Positions 33,160 through 47,343 of a stretch of 64,000 bases of DNA are shown here, piece after piece (the stretch's first letter is position 1; each line of letters begins with the position of its first letter). The position numbers were made by a program, and so were the translations under genes. This DNA is from Malania oleifera (Eukaryota; Streptophyta; Magnoliopsida; Santalales; Ximeniaceae), in the NCBI RefSeq assembly GCF_029873635.1, contig NC_080426.1:52156093-52220092 (forward strand), written 5' to 3'. The notes under the pieces are model-generated. The model was not told the DNA's origin. It saw only the letters and a program-made list of their open reading frames with translations, and did not search any database.

Positions 33160-34060
33160 AAATAAAATATAGTCTGAAGTTTATTTTTTTCATATAATTT
33201 CAAAAGTCCTCGTAAAATTTTTTTGTTTTAATAAAAAATAAATTAAATTAAGAGAGAAATTTCACTTCACTCCTAAATCTTTCTTTTAAATTATGAGTAA
33301 ATTTCATTCTATAATTGAATTTTTTGACAAGTTTCGCTACAATTTTAAGATTTTTATAAATTTAAGATGAATAGTTGAAATTTTGGCAAAAAGTATATGA
33401 CGGAAATTGACTGTCATTTCAATTACAAGGGTGATGAAAATCACAAACTTTGATAAAAATTTCAATAATTTTGTGAAAATTTAGGAGCATGATGGGAGCC
33501 AACAAGTATCGAAGAAAGCAATGTCATGGAGGCAAAAACCCCGCATCCAGCCCCAAGCATAGCCCCGAGACCCCAAGTAAATTATAAAGGACCGTTAATG
33601 TTTTTCCTTTTACAATTCACTCCACCAAGCATAATTCAATACCAAAAAATTTCCAAGCATCCGAACCTTCTTATTTAAGTTATTTTACCATTAAATAAAT
33701 TTTGTTATCTTGTTAATTATTAATTATCACTTTTACATTATATGATGAGTTAAATTAAATAAGTTCAGGATGATTAATTTTCATGTAAGCTAAATAAGGA
33801 CTTTTGAATTAAAAAACTATTCCTCCAAAGACATAAACAGTATAAAAATCTCAAAAAAAACTTCTTGAAAAAATGTGTCACCGAAGGAAAATAAAAAAAG
33901 TCAAATATATATTTGCTTAAGTTCAAGTTTTAAATGGATGGAAGTACTGCATTTGGAATTAAAATCACTGATGATAATTTTTAAATTAAATCTAATACAC
34001 ACATGCCATCAAATTTAACTAAAATTTTATACAACTTTGTAATGCAAAAATATTTTAAAA
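33160..34060. other. Anonymous AT-rich stretch
   Basis: I see no gene, repeat boundary or structured element here. Confidence 0.5.
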
Positions 34061-34062
34061 AA

Positions 34063-35604
34063 ATATTATGAGGTAATACATTTTAGAAGGTACAATATTA
34101 TAATAGTTCATACAATTTTATTACTAGTTAAAGGCATGTGTGTTTTGCATGGACTAGAGTTTACATGTATTATACAAATAATAATCATAATAATGCCCCG
34201 TTTATATTCAATAAATCCTTTTATGTTTAGTTACTATAGTCAAAATATTTATAAATTATAAAAATATATTCTTATCTCTACTAAGATACAAAATGTCGTG
34301 AATTATTATTAACAGTAATATTGTTAACACCTTATTTTATTCCTAGGGCGATATACCTATTATTTGTCTCAATAAGCATCGAACAGGAGGGGCAAAATTG
34401 GGATTGAAAAAAACATATTGTTCTACCAAATCTTCTCAACAATCTCGAAGCAAACAAGTAAAACACATTCAAGTAATCTTAGAGAAGGGGAGAAGAGCGA
34501 CACCCAATATTATAATGGTTTAAACTCTTTAGAAGGAGATAAAAGTGACACCTGACAATCTCCAAGCGAACAAGTAAACAACATTCAAGTAATCTTAGAG
34601 AATGAGAGAAGAGTGACGCCCAATATTATAGTGGTTTATATTAGATTACCACTTTACTTAAAAGTTTAAGTTATTAGGTTGTAGGCCAACAATGTATACC
34701 AAGCTTTTAACACTCCCCCACATGTGCAGCTCGACAGCACGTGGAGAGATAAAAAATAATAATAATAATAATAATACATAACACCACAGAATAAACGCGG
34801 GTGACAAGACTAGAACTTAGGACCTCTTGATAACCAGAGCTCTGATACCATGTTAGAATCAAACAAAAGCCAAAGATTTGGAAAAGAAAAGGCTTACATT
34901 GTATCATTAGAGTTCTACAAAAGATAAAGATGGCTTATCTAGCCTACAAGAATAAAAGGGAAAAAAATATTCTACCCTAATATAATGCAAATAATTATTA
35001 TTACTGACATCCCCTCTCAAACTCACGATGAGGCAACAAGAAGCATCGAGAGTTTGTCAACCAAAATATGAAAGCATTGGATGGTGTGAGACTTCGTAAA
35101 GAAGTCAGCAACCTACATAGAGGAGGGAACAAATGGCAAAGTAATAATCCCTTGCTAAAAGTGGTGTCTGGTGACATGACAATCAATTTTAATGTGTTTG
35201 GTCCGTTCATGAAACACCGAATTCCTTGCACTCTAGATAACACTCCTATTGTCACAATATAGAGGAGTAGGAGTAAAAAATATAACACCCATATCAGCCA
35301 ACAATCAACGTAACCATACAATCTCAGTCGTGGTAAACGCAATCACACGGTATTCAATCTCAGTGGAAGAGCGCGAAACAACTGCTTGCTTCTTGCTTTT
35401 CCAAGAAATAAGGGAGTCACCTAAAAATAATCAAAAGCTGGTAGTTGACTTTCAATCAGTAGGGTTAGTAGCCTAATCCGCATCAGAGTAGGCACAAAGC
35501 TTCAACGACGAGGTCGAAGAGAATAAAAAACTCTGATAAAGAGTCCCTCAAAGATATCGCAAGATGCAAAAAATAGCTAACCAATGCACATATGTAGGTT
35601 AAAA
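34063..35604. repeat. 1.55-kb tandem duplication, unit 1
   Basis: Unit 1 (about 34063-35604) and unit 2 (about 35605-37150) align along their lengths. Each contains a copia LTR with ~119-bp subrepeats, a second short copia LTR with primer site, and the end of copia RNase H. They are head to tail with no gap. Confidence 0.8.
34851..35009 (-). repeat. Short copia LTR (159 bp), copy 1
   Basis: It is bounded by TGTTAGAATC and TTACTGACA. On the minus strand it is preceded by a purine tract and followed at once by TGGTATCAGAGC (34839-34850), the initiator-tRNA primer site. The upstream minus-strand sequence is the end of copia RNase H. Confidence 0.75.
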
Positions 35605-37150
35605 AAATATTATGAGGTTTTGGCTAATACATTTTAGAAGGTACAATATTATAATAGTTCATACAATTTTAATACTAGTTAAAGGCATGCGTGTTTTACA
35701 TGGACTAGAGTTTACATGTATTATACAAATAATAATCATAATAATGCATCGTTTATATTCAATAAATCCTTTTATGTTCAGTTACCATAGTCATCATATT
35801 TATAAATTATAAAAATATATTCTTAGCCCTACTAAGATATAAAATGTTGTGAATTATTATTGTCAGTAATATTGTTAACACCATATTTTATTCCTAGGGC
35901 GATACACCAAAACCATATTATTGATCTCAATAAGCACTGAATAGGAGGGGCAAAATTGGGTTTGAAAAAAATATATTGTTCTAACAAATCTTCTCAACAA
36001 TCTCCGAGCAGGCAAGTAAAACACATTCAAGTAATCTTAGAGAAAGAGAGAAGAGTGAAACCCAATATTATAGTGGTCTAAACTCTTTAGAAGGAGAGAA
36101 AAGTGACATGTGACAATCTCCAAGCGGACAAGTAAACAACATTCAAGTAGTCTTAGAGAAGGAGAGAAGAGTGATGCCTAATATTATAGTGGTTTATGTT
36201 AGATTACCTCTTTACCTAAAAGTTTAAGTTATTAGGTTGTGGGCCAACAATGTATATCAAGCTTTTAACACTCCCCCACATGTGCAGCTCGACAGCACGT
36301 GGAGAGATAAAAAAAAAAAAAACAATACATAACACTACAGAATAAATGCGGACAATAAGACTAAAACCTAGGACCTCTTGGTAACCAGAGCTCTGATACC
36401 ATGTTAGAATCAAATAGAAACCAAAGATTTGGAAAAGAAAATACTTACATTGAATCATTAGAGTTCTACAAAAGATAAAGATAGCTTATATAGCCTACAA
36501 GAATAAAAGGGAAAAAAACTATTCTACCCTAATATAATGTGAATAATTATTATTACTGACATCCCCCCTCAAACTCATGCTGAGGCAGCAAGAAGCATCG
36601 AGAGTTTGTCAACCAAAAAATGAAAGCGTTGGATGGTGTGAGACTTCGTAAAGAAGTCAGCAACCTGCATGGAGGAAGGAACAAATGGCAAAGTAATAGT
36701 CCCTTGCTGAAAGTGGTGTCTGGTGACATAACAATCAATTTCAATGTGTTTGGTCCATTCATGAAACACCGAATTCCTTACAATCTAGATAGCACTCTTA
36801 TTGTGACAATATAGAGGAGTAGGAGCAAAAAATATAATACCCATATCAGCCAACAATCAACGTAACCATACAATCTCAGTCGTGGTAAACGCAATCACAC
36901 GGTATTCAATCTCGGTGGAAGAGCGTGAAACAACTGTTTGCTTCTTGCTTTTCCAAGAAATAAAGGAGTCACCTAAAAATAATCAAAAGTCGGTAGTGGA
37001 CTTTCAATCAGTAGGATCAGTAGCCCAATTCGCATCAGAGTAGGCACAAAGCTTCAACAACGAGGTCGAAGAGAATAAAAGACTCTGATAAAGAGTCCCT
37101 CGAAGATATCGCAAGATGCAAAAAATAGCAGACCAATGCACATATGTTGG
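35605..37150. repeat. 1.55-kb tandem duplication, unit 2
   Basis: See unit 1 at 34063. This unit is continuous with the more complete copia pol that extends to 37990, so it is probably the parental copy. Confidence 0.8.
36402..36561 (-). repeat. Short copia LTR (160 bp), copy 2
   Basis: It has the same ends as 34851-35009, with primer site TGGTATCAGAGC at 36390-36401 and a GAGGGGGGA-type purine tract on the pol side. Downstream (36271-36279) a GTGGGGGAG tract precedes TGTTAAAAGC, the start of a different copia LTR. Confidence 0.75.
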
Positions 37151-37990
37151 TGAAGCAACAAACTGACTCACGATGTGGATAACATAAGCAATATCCGGGC
37201 GAGTAATAGACAGATAGACCAAACTATCAACAATAGAGGAATACAAGGTGGGATCAGGTAGAGAAATACCATCAGTGGGAGTGTAGCAGGTATTAACCTC
37301 AAGAGGAGTATCAACAATCCGACTATTAGTGAGACAAGTACGGTCAAGAATATTGACAATATACTTCGATTGGGAAAGCAAGTAACGTTTGGGGGAGTAG
37401 GCTACTTCAATTCCCAAGAAGTACAAGAAGTAGCAGAGTGGCACCAATCCTTCATGTCAAACTTCTGAGCCAACATATTTTTCAATTCCACAATATCATC
37501 AACATCATCAACTGTAATAATCATATCATCAACATACAAAGAAAGAATGATACAGCCAGCAGAAGTATGCTTAACAAATAAAGTTGAATCGTGAGCATCG
37601 GAAGAGAAGCCAAGAGAAGTGACAACCATCGAAAACTTCTCAAACCAAGCTCGAGGGGCTTGTTTGAGACCATATAAAGCCTTCTTGAGTTTGCAAACCT
37701 CACCTGGGTTATGAGAGATGCCAGGAAGAGGTACTATGTAAGCTTCCTCCTTCAGATCCCCATTCAAGAAGACATTTTTAACATCCAATTGAAAATAGCC
37801 CACCAATGAATAGAAGCTACAGTAATAAGAGCACAAACAGTTGTCATCTTGGCAACTGGGGCAAAAGTCTCCTCATAATTCATACCATACTCTTGGGTAA
37901 AACCCTTAGGAACCAAACGAGCTTTGTATCGCTCAATAAAATCATCTGACTTCAATCTTGCAAACCCAACGAGAACCAATCAATTTCTTA
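36562..37990 (-). pseudogene. Copia reverse transcriptase-RNase H, broken
   Basis: Blocks in order are [20 protein letters not shown] with [14 protein letters not shown] (37764-37979), [34 protein letters not shown] and the catalytic LYVDDMIIT (37402-37836). GIEVAYSPKRYLLSQSKYI, SITRPDIAYVIHIVSQFVAS and ILRYLRGT follow (37004-37447), then [16 protein letters not shown] and HIEIDCYVTRHHF to about 36570. The three main pieces are in three frames. The N-terminal part of pol and gag are missing beyond 37990. Confidence 0.88.
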
Positions 37991-37997
37991 CTGGGAG

Positions 37998-38330
37998 GGA
38001 GTGACACCCGACAATCTCCAAGCAAACAAGTAAACCACATTCAAGTAATCTTAAAGAAGGAGAGAAGAGTGACACCCAATATTATAGTGGTTTAAACTCT
38101 TTAGAAGGAGAGAAAAATGACACCCGACAATCTCCAAGCGGACAAGTAAACCACATTCAAGTAATCTTAGATAAGGAGAGAAGAGTGACACCCAATATTA
38201 TAGTGGTTTAAACTCTTTAGAAGGAGAGAAAAGTGACACCTAACAATCTCCAAGCGGACAAGTAAACGACATTCAAGTAATCGTAGAGAAGAAGAGAAGA
38301 GTGACACCCAATATTATAGTGGTTTAAACT
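37998..38330. repeat. ~119-bp tandem repeats (copia LTR-derived)
   Basis: About three units contain GAGAAGAGTGACACCCAATA, TTATAGTGGTTTAAACTC and GACAATCTCCAAGCGGACAAG. Single or double units of the same repeat occur at 34390-34630 and 36000-36200, inside the copia LTR that starts TGTTAAAAGC on the minus strand. Confidence 0.8.
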
Positions 38331-38339
38331 CTTAACTTA

Positions 38340-39146
38340 CATTCACTCCCCTAGTCAACAAACTTGCACTTTTCACTATTCCATTGATGTTATAAAAGAA
38401 TCTCTCACCGAAAAACGATCCTTTAAGCCAACTTACTCGCCCTTTCAACGCGACATCAAGAAATCATGCAACTACACCTCAAACATTAGTCCACTTTAAA
38501 GATCCATTCCTAGAATTAAACATACACACTCCCAACTCTTTACTCCCTCCTTGATAGAAATCCTTACTTGTAGAGTTAAGAGTTCTCTTAGCCTATACAA
38601 TCTTTTGCTTTAGCAAGCTTATTCGATCCAAAGAAGATGCACATCCAATAGCAACTAATTTGGCATTAAATAGTAATGGGCACTTTTCGTAACTGCAAAA
38701 AAATGATGTTGACAATAGTAGTTTATCAAATCAAAGATAGGATTATTAGTTTTCCAATGAGACCTAAATTTATTTGGACAATTCTAATTCTAATTTAGCA
38801 TTGGTTTGTCAATCTTCCATATTTCCCATGTTATCCTAACAAATAATCAAGCATTTTTTTCAGATTTAAATATCACAAGGAATATGTTACACAAATCATA
38901 TGTTATGCAAATCACACTAATAATCTTGCATTTGCAAGTGTAGAAAGGTCCTAAATGGGACTTAAAAAAACTAAAAAAAAAAACAAGGGAAAAATAAAAT
39001 AAATAAAACTTCTTATATTTATGTTCCTCAAGGAAGAAAAACCATGCCTCAACATCTCCTTTTTAAAAGCAAAAGTTGGATCCAACATGTTTCATATATA
39101 GCTTTTTCAGCTTTTAACTTTTATGAAGAGGTTTTAAAAGCTACTA
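38340..39146. other. Anonymous AT-rich stretch
   Basis: No coding region or recognisable element is visible. Confidence 0.5.
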
Positions 39147-40777
39147 TGATGACTCGAAAATTTTACTATTTTTTTTTTTACGCATGAAACTCTAATACCA
39201 TATATAAACCACCTGACTCCCAAGTGGGTTACTGGGTACAACTGTCTATAAGCTATATTACAATATAGCGGAAGCATAATATACATACATCCCATATACA
39301 ATACATACCAAAGTACTATTACCATCATAATACAAAAGTATCTCTCTCCCGAAACCACCTATATAACCCAAGGTACATTAACATATCTATGCACAGATAA
39401 AATAGCATTGTCTCATCGGCACTAACTTCAATCCCCAAAACCACGAATCCTGCTCGAAGCTCTCTGAGCTTGTCTCTCTAGATTTCCTGAAATGTTAAAA
39501 TATTAAGGAGTGAGACAACTCCCAGTAAGTTGGAATAAATTATTGTCAGTGTGTGGCAACATCAGTTTAAATGAATCAAAAAACGTTCATTTAATAAATA
39601 TTTTACCTAAGTAATCATAAAATATGTACTCATATCTACATACATATATATACATTTGCAACCATATATTTTCTCAAAAATATGTATGTGCTCAATACGT
39701 TGTCCTGGGTTCGAAACCCAACATGTCTGTAAACGTAGTTTCATCATGTCTATAATGAATAACCAACCTAAGTGGACATCCATATATCACTGCCATGTAA
39801 TCACCCCATATAACCGGGTTGTGCAGCCCAAAGGTGGGACTTAGCCATGGTTGGCCCACCAGGCTAAGTCAAAACAATTCTCGTCTGTTATTGGCCCACC
39901 GCAGCCTGGTCTAGACCCAGGGGCGGTCAACATCTCTCCGCAGGCCCAATCGACTTCTAATACCAACACTCTCCATGAGAAGTGTAGTTGCACTAACTTA
40001 TTTCCTAACAACGGTACCATACTCTCAATTACATCACTGGTCCATCAGAGTTCTCATGTCCACAATTTCCACAGTAATCTCAATGTCAAAAATATCTTGT
40101 CTATATAAATCACATTTCTCAATATCAAAATATAGTGTTACATTCTGTTATAAAATATTCCCATATGTTAAATATAAAATCATATTCTATCATTTCACAA
40201 TATCTGCCAGTATAAATCATATTTCAATATAAAATATTCCCACATGTTAAATATACGGTAACAAAATCAATACTTATGCCACACAAATTTTAAGTAATAT
40301 TTCATAAATTAGTAATTGCTCATATAAATATATGATATTCCAAAACCAGAATTTTCAAAAACCGGATACGTTAGAAAATCCTTTACAATATTATCATTTT
40401 CTTTTGCTTTAAATTAATCAACTGATTCCCAAAATGTCTGACATAATTTATTCCTCTTACCTGTTTCCTATAAATATGCATACAGGGATCCTTGAACGAT
40501 ATCTGTGGCGTTCGCACAATACCCTGTATCCATATATACTAATTTAATCAGCTCAACCCCAGGATAAATACCGTTTTAACATTCCTAGGCCCACCCACTC
40601 CCATCAACCTATTAAATCCTAAAAGCAACAGATATAATTCATTTTCTTACTTTAACCTTGGAGTGGTGCCTAGGACCCCTAAACAACTAATCTGCTCTGA
40701 TTAAATTGACGAGGATCGCTTTTAGGCCTTAGAAATGGCGTCTAATCGTCAATCAAGCAAATGGTTTGAGAGAAATT

Positions 40778-40823
<46 letters not shown>

Positions 40824-41032
40824 AATTTCTAAAAAAAAATAAGCTATTGCCCTGTTTATAAGCCATTGTCCTAGAAAAAATCATTGACGGTTTGATTTTT
40901 AACTAAATCAATTTTTACTGTTTTACCTTTACTTGGTTGCGGTAATTCAAAACCGTCAACTATTTTTTGAGCTCATCCAAAATCGTCGACGATTTAACCT
41001 GTGCCATACCAAATTCTCCTTTTTCTTACTTA

Positions 41033-41100
<68 letters not shown>

Positions 41101-41114
41101 TTCGAGTCTCTACA
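39147..41114 (-). repeat. Chromovirus-type 3' LTR (1968 bp)
   Basis: It runs from TGATGACTCGAAAATTTTAC to TTCGAGTCTCTACA. It contains a GA microsatellite (40783-40820), a long ATT microsatellite (41034-41100) and palindromic ATCGTCGACGAT motifs near 40983. A purine tract (minus strand AAGGAGGGGAGGA) lies immediately beyond 41114, showing this is the 3' LTR of a minus-strand element. Layout resembles the Tekay LTRs in this window but the sequence is divergent. Confidence 0.7.
40783..41100. repeat. GA and ATT microsatellites
   Basis: (GA)n at 40783-40820 and (ATT)n at 41034-41100 lie in the chromovirus LTR. Similar GA runs occur in each Tekay-type LTR of the window (18361, 25459, 44335, 47565), so the GA tract is a family trait. 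Confidence 0.85.
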
Positions 41115-41442
41115 TCCTCCCCTCCTTATAAAAATTTTTTTTTCGATAATTGTTAATCACCATTCATATCATCAATTGAAAAACAAACCATTAAATCTTT
41201 ATTAATTACCCTCACTTATGGCGGAGGAATACGGTGGTTGCAATAGAAGTCCTGAGAGATTACAATCAATCACATAAAAAGAAGACTCTCCCAAAACCCT
41301 TCATAACCTAGAACCAAAAACACTAACTTATAACCAACTACCCTACACTGTACATGACAAAAGTCAAAAACAACTATTTACTTTCACCTTTATCAGTTCA
41401 ACGCTGGGTCCTGCTGAACAGGTGTGGATATCTCTGACGTAT
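41115..41442 (-). other. 3' non-coding remnant of the element ending at 39147
   Basis: The purine tract and 3' untranslated zone are retained, then cut where the LTR at 41443 begins. No pol sequence is recognised. Confidence 0.5.
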
Positions 41443-42502
41443 TGTAGTGCCCCGACCCTCTAGGTGGGCCTAGAGTGCTACTAAACATATAAAACATAAA
41501 TCTCTCTGATATCATACATATACAACCCGCCCAAACAAGGGAAAAACAGGTGTTCCATACTGATCTGTATAAACATGCACAGCGGAAATACAACTATCAT
41601 CTAATACTTACCAGAGTTTCTAACTGTTTCCCGTTTACATCCATACATAACTAAAAACATAATCTTCTATTACAATTCCCAAAAGAGATAGATATTGTCT
41701 AACATCTCATCAATTCTGGTAAGGACTGTCTACTATCTAAACTCAGCCCCGCAGGATGCTAAGCTCGATCCCTCGGAGAACCTAAAACAACATTTGTATG
41801 TTAGGGTGAGACACATCTTAGTAAGATGGATTATATTATCATCAGTGTTTGGCTAGCATGAGATTTCGTGTGTACATATACTGCTAACATTTAAATACAT
41901 TTAATTGGCATTTTAAAATATATATTGCTCTGTAAATCTGAAAAATACATATTGTTGGTTCAATATAGCCCTTTCTATAGTAAATATACCCATATATGCC
42001 TAGAAGATACAACCTGGTCTGTAGGACTAGCATCGTCACGCCATCACATACACGTGCGACATGCTTCCTCGCATGACAGGTTGTGCGGCCCAGAGGCTAG
42101 ACCTAGCATATAGCCGGCCAACTATAGCTAAGTCAAACATAATAATAGTACGATGGTGCCTACCCTGTGCCTGAAGGCAGAGTCATCCAAAATTACTGCA
42201 TCGGATGGAGCCCCGAAATTTCTACATTGGGGAGTACTTTACCCAAGCCACCAATTGCCTTTCCCATATTCACACTCTATCTGAGATGTGTGGTTGCACC
42301 CCTACATACATATAGTTACGGTATCGTACTCTTAACATGAGATCATAACAATAAGGCTCTACTATCATATATGGCAATTTACATCGTATAAAACTGTAAT
42401 CATAATTCATTTCATAACACTGTATAGGACATAAGCTATACATAATTCTATGAAAATATCTGCTAGATACTGTCTTGGTAAAAACAGGCATATCATATCT
42501 GT

Positions 42503-44332
42503 TGTAACGCCCCGACCCTTTATACAAACCCGGAGTGCTACTACACCTGCGTTATACATATATCTGATAAACATATATAAACAACACGCCCTAAACAGGG
42601 ACAAACGGGTGTATCCCATACATATTTGTATTCATGCCCAACGGAAAACATAAACATTCTTACGGGATTCTATTAGACATATACCAGAGTTCTATCTGTA
42701 TTTTTCAATACATAAGATCCATGCTTAAAACATAAATTGTATTACATCCCCTTACATTCAACCAGGCTAACAACCCAGTACTGATACAAAAACTTACGTC
42801 TACTAAAAAAACTCTACGCACCAAAGTCCCTCTAGAAGACTAGGATCGACGTCCTGTAGGACCTGAAATAAAGGGTGTAAGATTGGGGTGAGACACTTCT
42901 CAGTAAGGTGGAAAATATTACATTAGCACGTGACTAACAGAGTTTATTCCAATTTAAAAACAGTTGCACAATATCACATTCACAGTACAGTACTATAAAA
43001 GATATATAAACATAACACAGCATCATTACAAGCGAGAGTCTCCGAAGTTAGGGTAGGGTACAAGCCCATACACTATACGATTCCCTCCACACGGTACTCA
43101 ACCCTGTGACTTTGCCCATTTCAGTTTTTAAATCATGTATATGAAAATTTAGGATAATGACCAACTTTGGAACTTTCAGTAATATGCCTAATTACCCTGT
43201 GACACAGGTTGTGCACTAATAACTCTGACAAGGCCCTGTTCGTGCAGGCACTGTCAAGCATCATAGATATAGTCTGGCTGCCCCACCTAGTCCATTATTT
43301 CACTAGTGACCCCATACAGTCCTACAACCGACTATCTCGATACCCACACTGATTCACATGTGTGGTTGCACTATACCTCAGTTAGCAATGGAACCGCGCC
43401 TCAAGCTATTTAAAGTTTCAGATAACTTGGAGTGTTTTTCAACTCCTCTAGAGTGTCTTTCAACTCCTTTAGTAACAAGTTGTGGTTCCAATCAATTATA
43501 TATATAATTTACAATAAAACATAACAACTTGTGTTGTTTCAGTAATTTCACAATCATAATCATGCAATCTTTCATGCATTCTTTCTTTCTGTCAAACAGT
43601 GGTGTTAATCGGCACAAACACTCTCGGTTCAATCCTTTTTACATATAACGCTCGGTGATTAACCGACACCTATTTTTCACATTTTCAGATAACAAGATGG
43701 AATTTCAGTTTTCATAGTTCATTTACTAATATACAATTCAGTATGTTCCATTTCATATCATATGTCACACTCTTTTCGTCAAAATCCGCTATAAAAACTA
43801 TATAATTTGAAAAATACCATTTGGACTACAAACATGGGTATCAAGTAGCTCCTACTTTAGGTTTTAAAACAATTAAAGTAGTTTTGGAAAGTTTGGAGTT
43901 CATATACCAAAACCCTTATTTTTGCCAAAAATCGTAAAAAACAGCATTTATACCCGATAAAACTTTGCAAATAGGCAATCAAAACGTGTATAAAGACATA
44001 AGCCAACTTTCTAGCAGTTTAATTTTCTAAAAATACTGATGTAAACAAATCCCCTTACCTTAATCCCGAAATCGAAACACGAACGAATCGATCCAAAAAC
44101 AACGACACGGGATCCCCGAAACCTAAAAACCAAAGAACAATACTTCACTATAATCTCAACTACTACATAACTACCGAATCAAAAATGAAATCAGATCCTT
44201 ACCTCGATTTTAGGAAAAAACTCAAAAATCCTCAAATTGAAAATATGATCCGCTATAACTGTAGAGATTCTCCTCCTAATCCACATAATGATGTCGGATC
44301 GTTAATTCTGGCAACAGACGGCACAAAATCTT

Positions 44333-44389
<57 letters not shown>

Positions 44390-44744
44390 TGGTTCGTATT
44401 CTAGAGAGAGAAAAAAAATGAAATAACATAACAAGGAAGAAAAGGATATTCTATTTATAACTAGTTTGACCCGATCAGCCTCATCAACGAGTCAGAGTTC
44501 TCGTTGACAAGCCAAAGAAGGTCGCTCGTGGCCAAGAAGGTGACCTCGTCGACGAGCTTGAGATTTCAGAATCTCTAAAAATCCCTTAGTATCTCCTCAT
44601 CGACGAGCCCCGGCGTCTTGTTACCAAGCCATCGATAAGACTTTGTCGACGAGAAATGGAGCCTCGTCGACGAGCTCTATTGTTTTATCCTTTTTTATTT
44701 CCCTTCTCTTTTCTTTATTTATTTTTTGAATTCGGGTCCCTACA
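42503..44744 (-). mobile_element. Tekay solo LTR (2242 bp) nested in the LTR of element D
   Basis: The ends are TGTAACGCCCCGACCC and TTCGGGTCCCTACA, with target-site duplication TCTGT (42498-42502) / TCTAT (44745-44749). A GA microsatellite lies at 44335-44385 and CTCGTCGACGAG palindromes at 44480-44670. No internal element sequence is present, so it formed by LTR-LTR recombination. Confidence 0.85.
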
Positions 44745-45306
44745 TCTATTATAAACTAGTTCGGTAAAAATCAGCATTTCATAAATTCGGCATTTAGCCG
44801 TCATATCTCATCTCTTGGTATATAGCCACCATATCTCATATCTCGGCATATAGCTGTTACATTTCAATATTACACAAAATCTGCTCATTTAATGCCAATT
44901 AAAAACTATACTCATGCCACACAATTTTTCATTTGGTAACTCATAAATAAATCATCTTCTTGAGAAAGTAAATATTGCTACTAAAACTAGGGTATGAATA
45001 TCTCCAAGTTGTTATTTTACTAAATATAGATATATAGCTAAATACGAAAAAAATGGAGATAATCAACCCTACTGTCTTTGGTCGGTTTTAAAACAAGCCT
45101 ATGGTTTGAAATAACAATTTCCCAACTAGTGAAAACGTTCATAAAATCCAATACTATTTTAAAAATATCATATTTAAATTTACACGGTTGGTTTCGAAAA
45201 TAAAGTTAGTTAACCAAATCCTAGGCTCGGGAATCCTAGAAAAGTCATAACTGTATATATAAAAACCATTTTAAAATTTCATTCGGTTAGAACTCATAAA
45301 CATAGT

Positions 45307-47343
45307 TGTTTGCTTTTTGAGTCCAATCTTTGTTTTGATGCTAACGAAACACCAATATCTTATGTGTGCATTTAGTATGTGAACAGACTTAAATTTCAGC
45401 ACACATAAAGAAAGGGAAAATGGAAGCCAGAATAGAACTTCAAAGCTCACATCATCCGACATATTCCAAGAAGGCAGTAGAGCAAAGATGAAGAAGAAGA
45501 CTTATGTTTTTAATTTGTAATGCATTTTGTTTTATATTTGGTCTGTAATAATGCATGACATGCATAATGTAAATGATAAGTTCAACATGATCGTAGATTG
45601 ACCATAGGGAACCAAATGACCGTAGGGCATCCTTCGGTTGACCGACGCCAGATTTTTAGGGTTAATTCAAATACCATAGATTAACTTTAAGTCCCCAAAC
45701 ATTACGTGACAAGGCGCCTATAACTTAGAAATTACAATTATATGAACAGGGGTGACTTTAAATGTCAATCAGGACTTAAATGCACATTTTTAGTGTGTTC
45801 AGTCGACCGAACCCAAACCTACATAGACTATTGGTCAACCGAACCTCCCAAGGTCAACAGGTTGACTATTTAGTCAACCATTTTTAAAATGAACTTACTT
45901 TCTAGTCGACCGAATTGGCACATGGCTAATTCCCAACGCTTTGGTCGACCGAACTTCTAGTTAAAAAATGATCTAGTAGACTGAACCTTAAAATTTGGTT
46001 AACCAAATATGCCCTAGTTGACCAAACCTTAGAGGGTTCAAAATCGCTTTAATACGGTCGACCAAAACCTTAGTTCAAAAATGCCCCAGTCGACCGAACT
46101 CAGTAATATGGTCAACCGAACCTTTAATATGGTCAAACGAACCTCTCGAATTGGTCAATTTTTTACCATAGGTAAACGAGGTTAATTATAATTAAACATT
46201 ATTAATCTTTTTCTAAAATGACCTCCGTATCCCCAATGGTCATATTTTTCCCCAAGTCTATATATACCCATTCATTTGTCTTAATTAGTAGTAGATTATC
46301 AAAATCATTAATAAAAATTCTCTCAATTTTTTATGCTCATTTTTTATCCTCTCTTTATTATTACTTTGTAAAATCTATTTTCAAGAGAGCATTATATTTA
46401 TCTTGGGCATTTGTTTTGACAAATCATATTGTTTACTCTCATATCTTATTTATTCTTTCAAATCTTATTTTTTGGGAGTAAATCAAAGTTTTCTTCATAT
46501 ATATTTATTGATATATATCTTTGGAGAAAACTTGTTTATTGCTTGTGAATCTTGCACACATATTGCAAGACTTCAAAGGCTCATATATTTTTCATTGCAA
46601 AATTATTTTTTAGCAAGAATCCTAGTTTCCCTAAGTTTTATTTGAAAATCTAGTTTTTGGGAAAACTCTTGACATATTGAAAAGAGTACCTTGAGCATAT
46701 TCTTATTTTAATATCTTTACTTGGAAGGTCTCTTACTCTTATTAGTAAGAAAATCATTTTTCAGATTCAGTCTTTATTGAAAAATATTTTTTAGTGAAAA
46801 ATACACATTCTCACATTGAACTTTAATTCATATCATACATGAATGTATTTCTAAGCTTATTGTTGTATACATCTACTTTTATTAGAAGTACATTTGTTTG
46901 TATGCAAAAATTTATTTGATTATCTGTTATATTCCCAACTGGTGGTCGAAAAAGGGAGACTAGCCCTATGAATAGTCCCGGGCTGGTTCATACCCGGTTA
47001 AAAGAACTAGGTGCACCATCCTAGTAAGGTGTTGTATTACGTATCGCTCCACCCGTTAAGTGAGCCTTAGTGGAATCATCTTACTTGTTAGCTTGAGGCA
47101 AAGACGTAAGCAGTATTGGCCGAACCCCGATAACATTTATTGTGTCTACTCTTAAATTTCCTACACATGTATGCTTAGATTTAATTAATTATGAATATGT
47201 GCATGATTTAAATATTGTGAATGATTGGAAAATATTTATACAGATCCTAGGTTGTGGTATACTATTGTTGGATTAGTTAAACCTAGACATAAATTTTTAA
47301 ATATCTAATTCACCCCCCTCTTAGGAATACACCAATTCCAACA
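45307..47343 (+). mobile_element. SIRE-type copia solo LTR (~2.04 kb) nested in the LTR of element D
   Basis: It starts TGTTTGCTTTTTGAGTCC and ends CACCAATTCCAACA after a CACCCCCCTCTTAGG block. It resembles 11914-13773 in inverse orientation. Many GGTCGACCGAAC-type motifs lie between 45640 and 46150. The flanks ATAGT (45302-45306) and ATAAC (47344-47348) could be a 5-bp duplication altered by two transitions. Confidence 0.7.

Noticed and set aside
40933-41205. 90-residue ORF with a poly-isoleucine run
   Set aside because: It is a translation of the ATT microsatellite.
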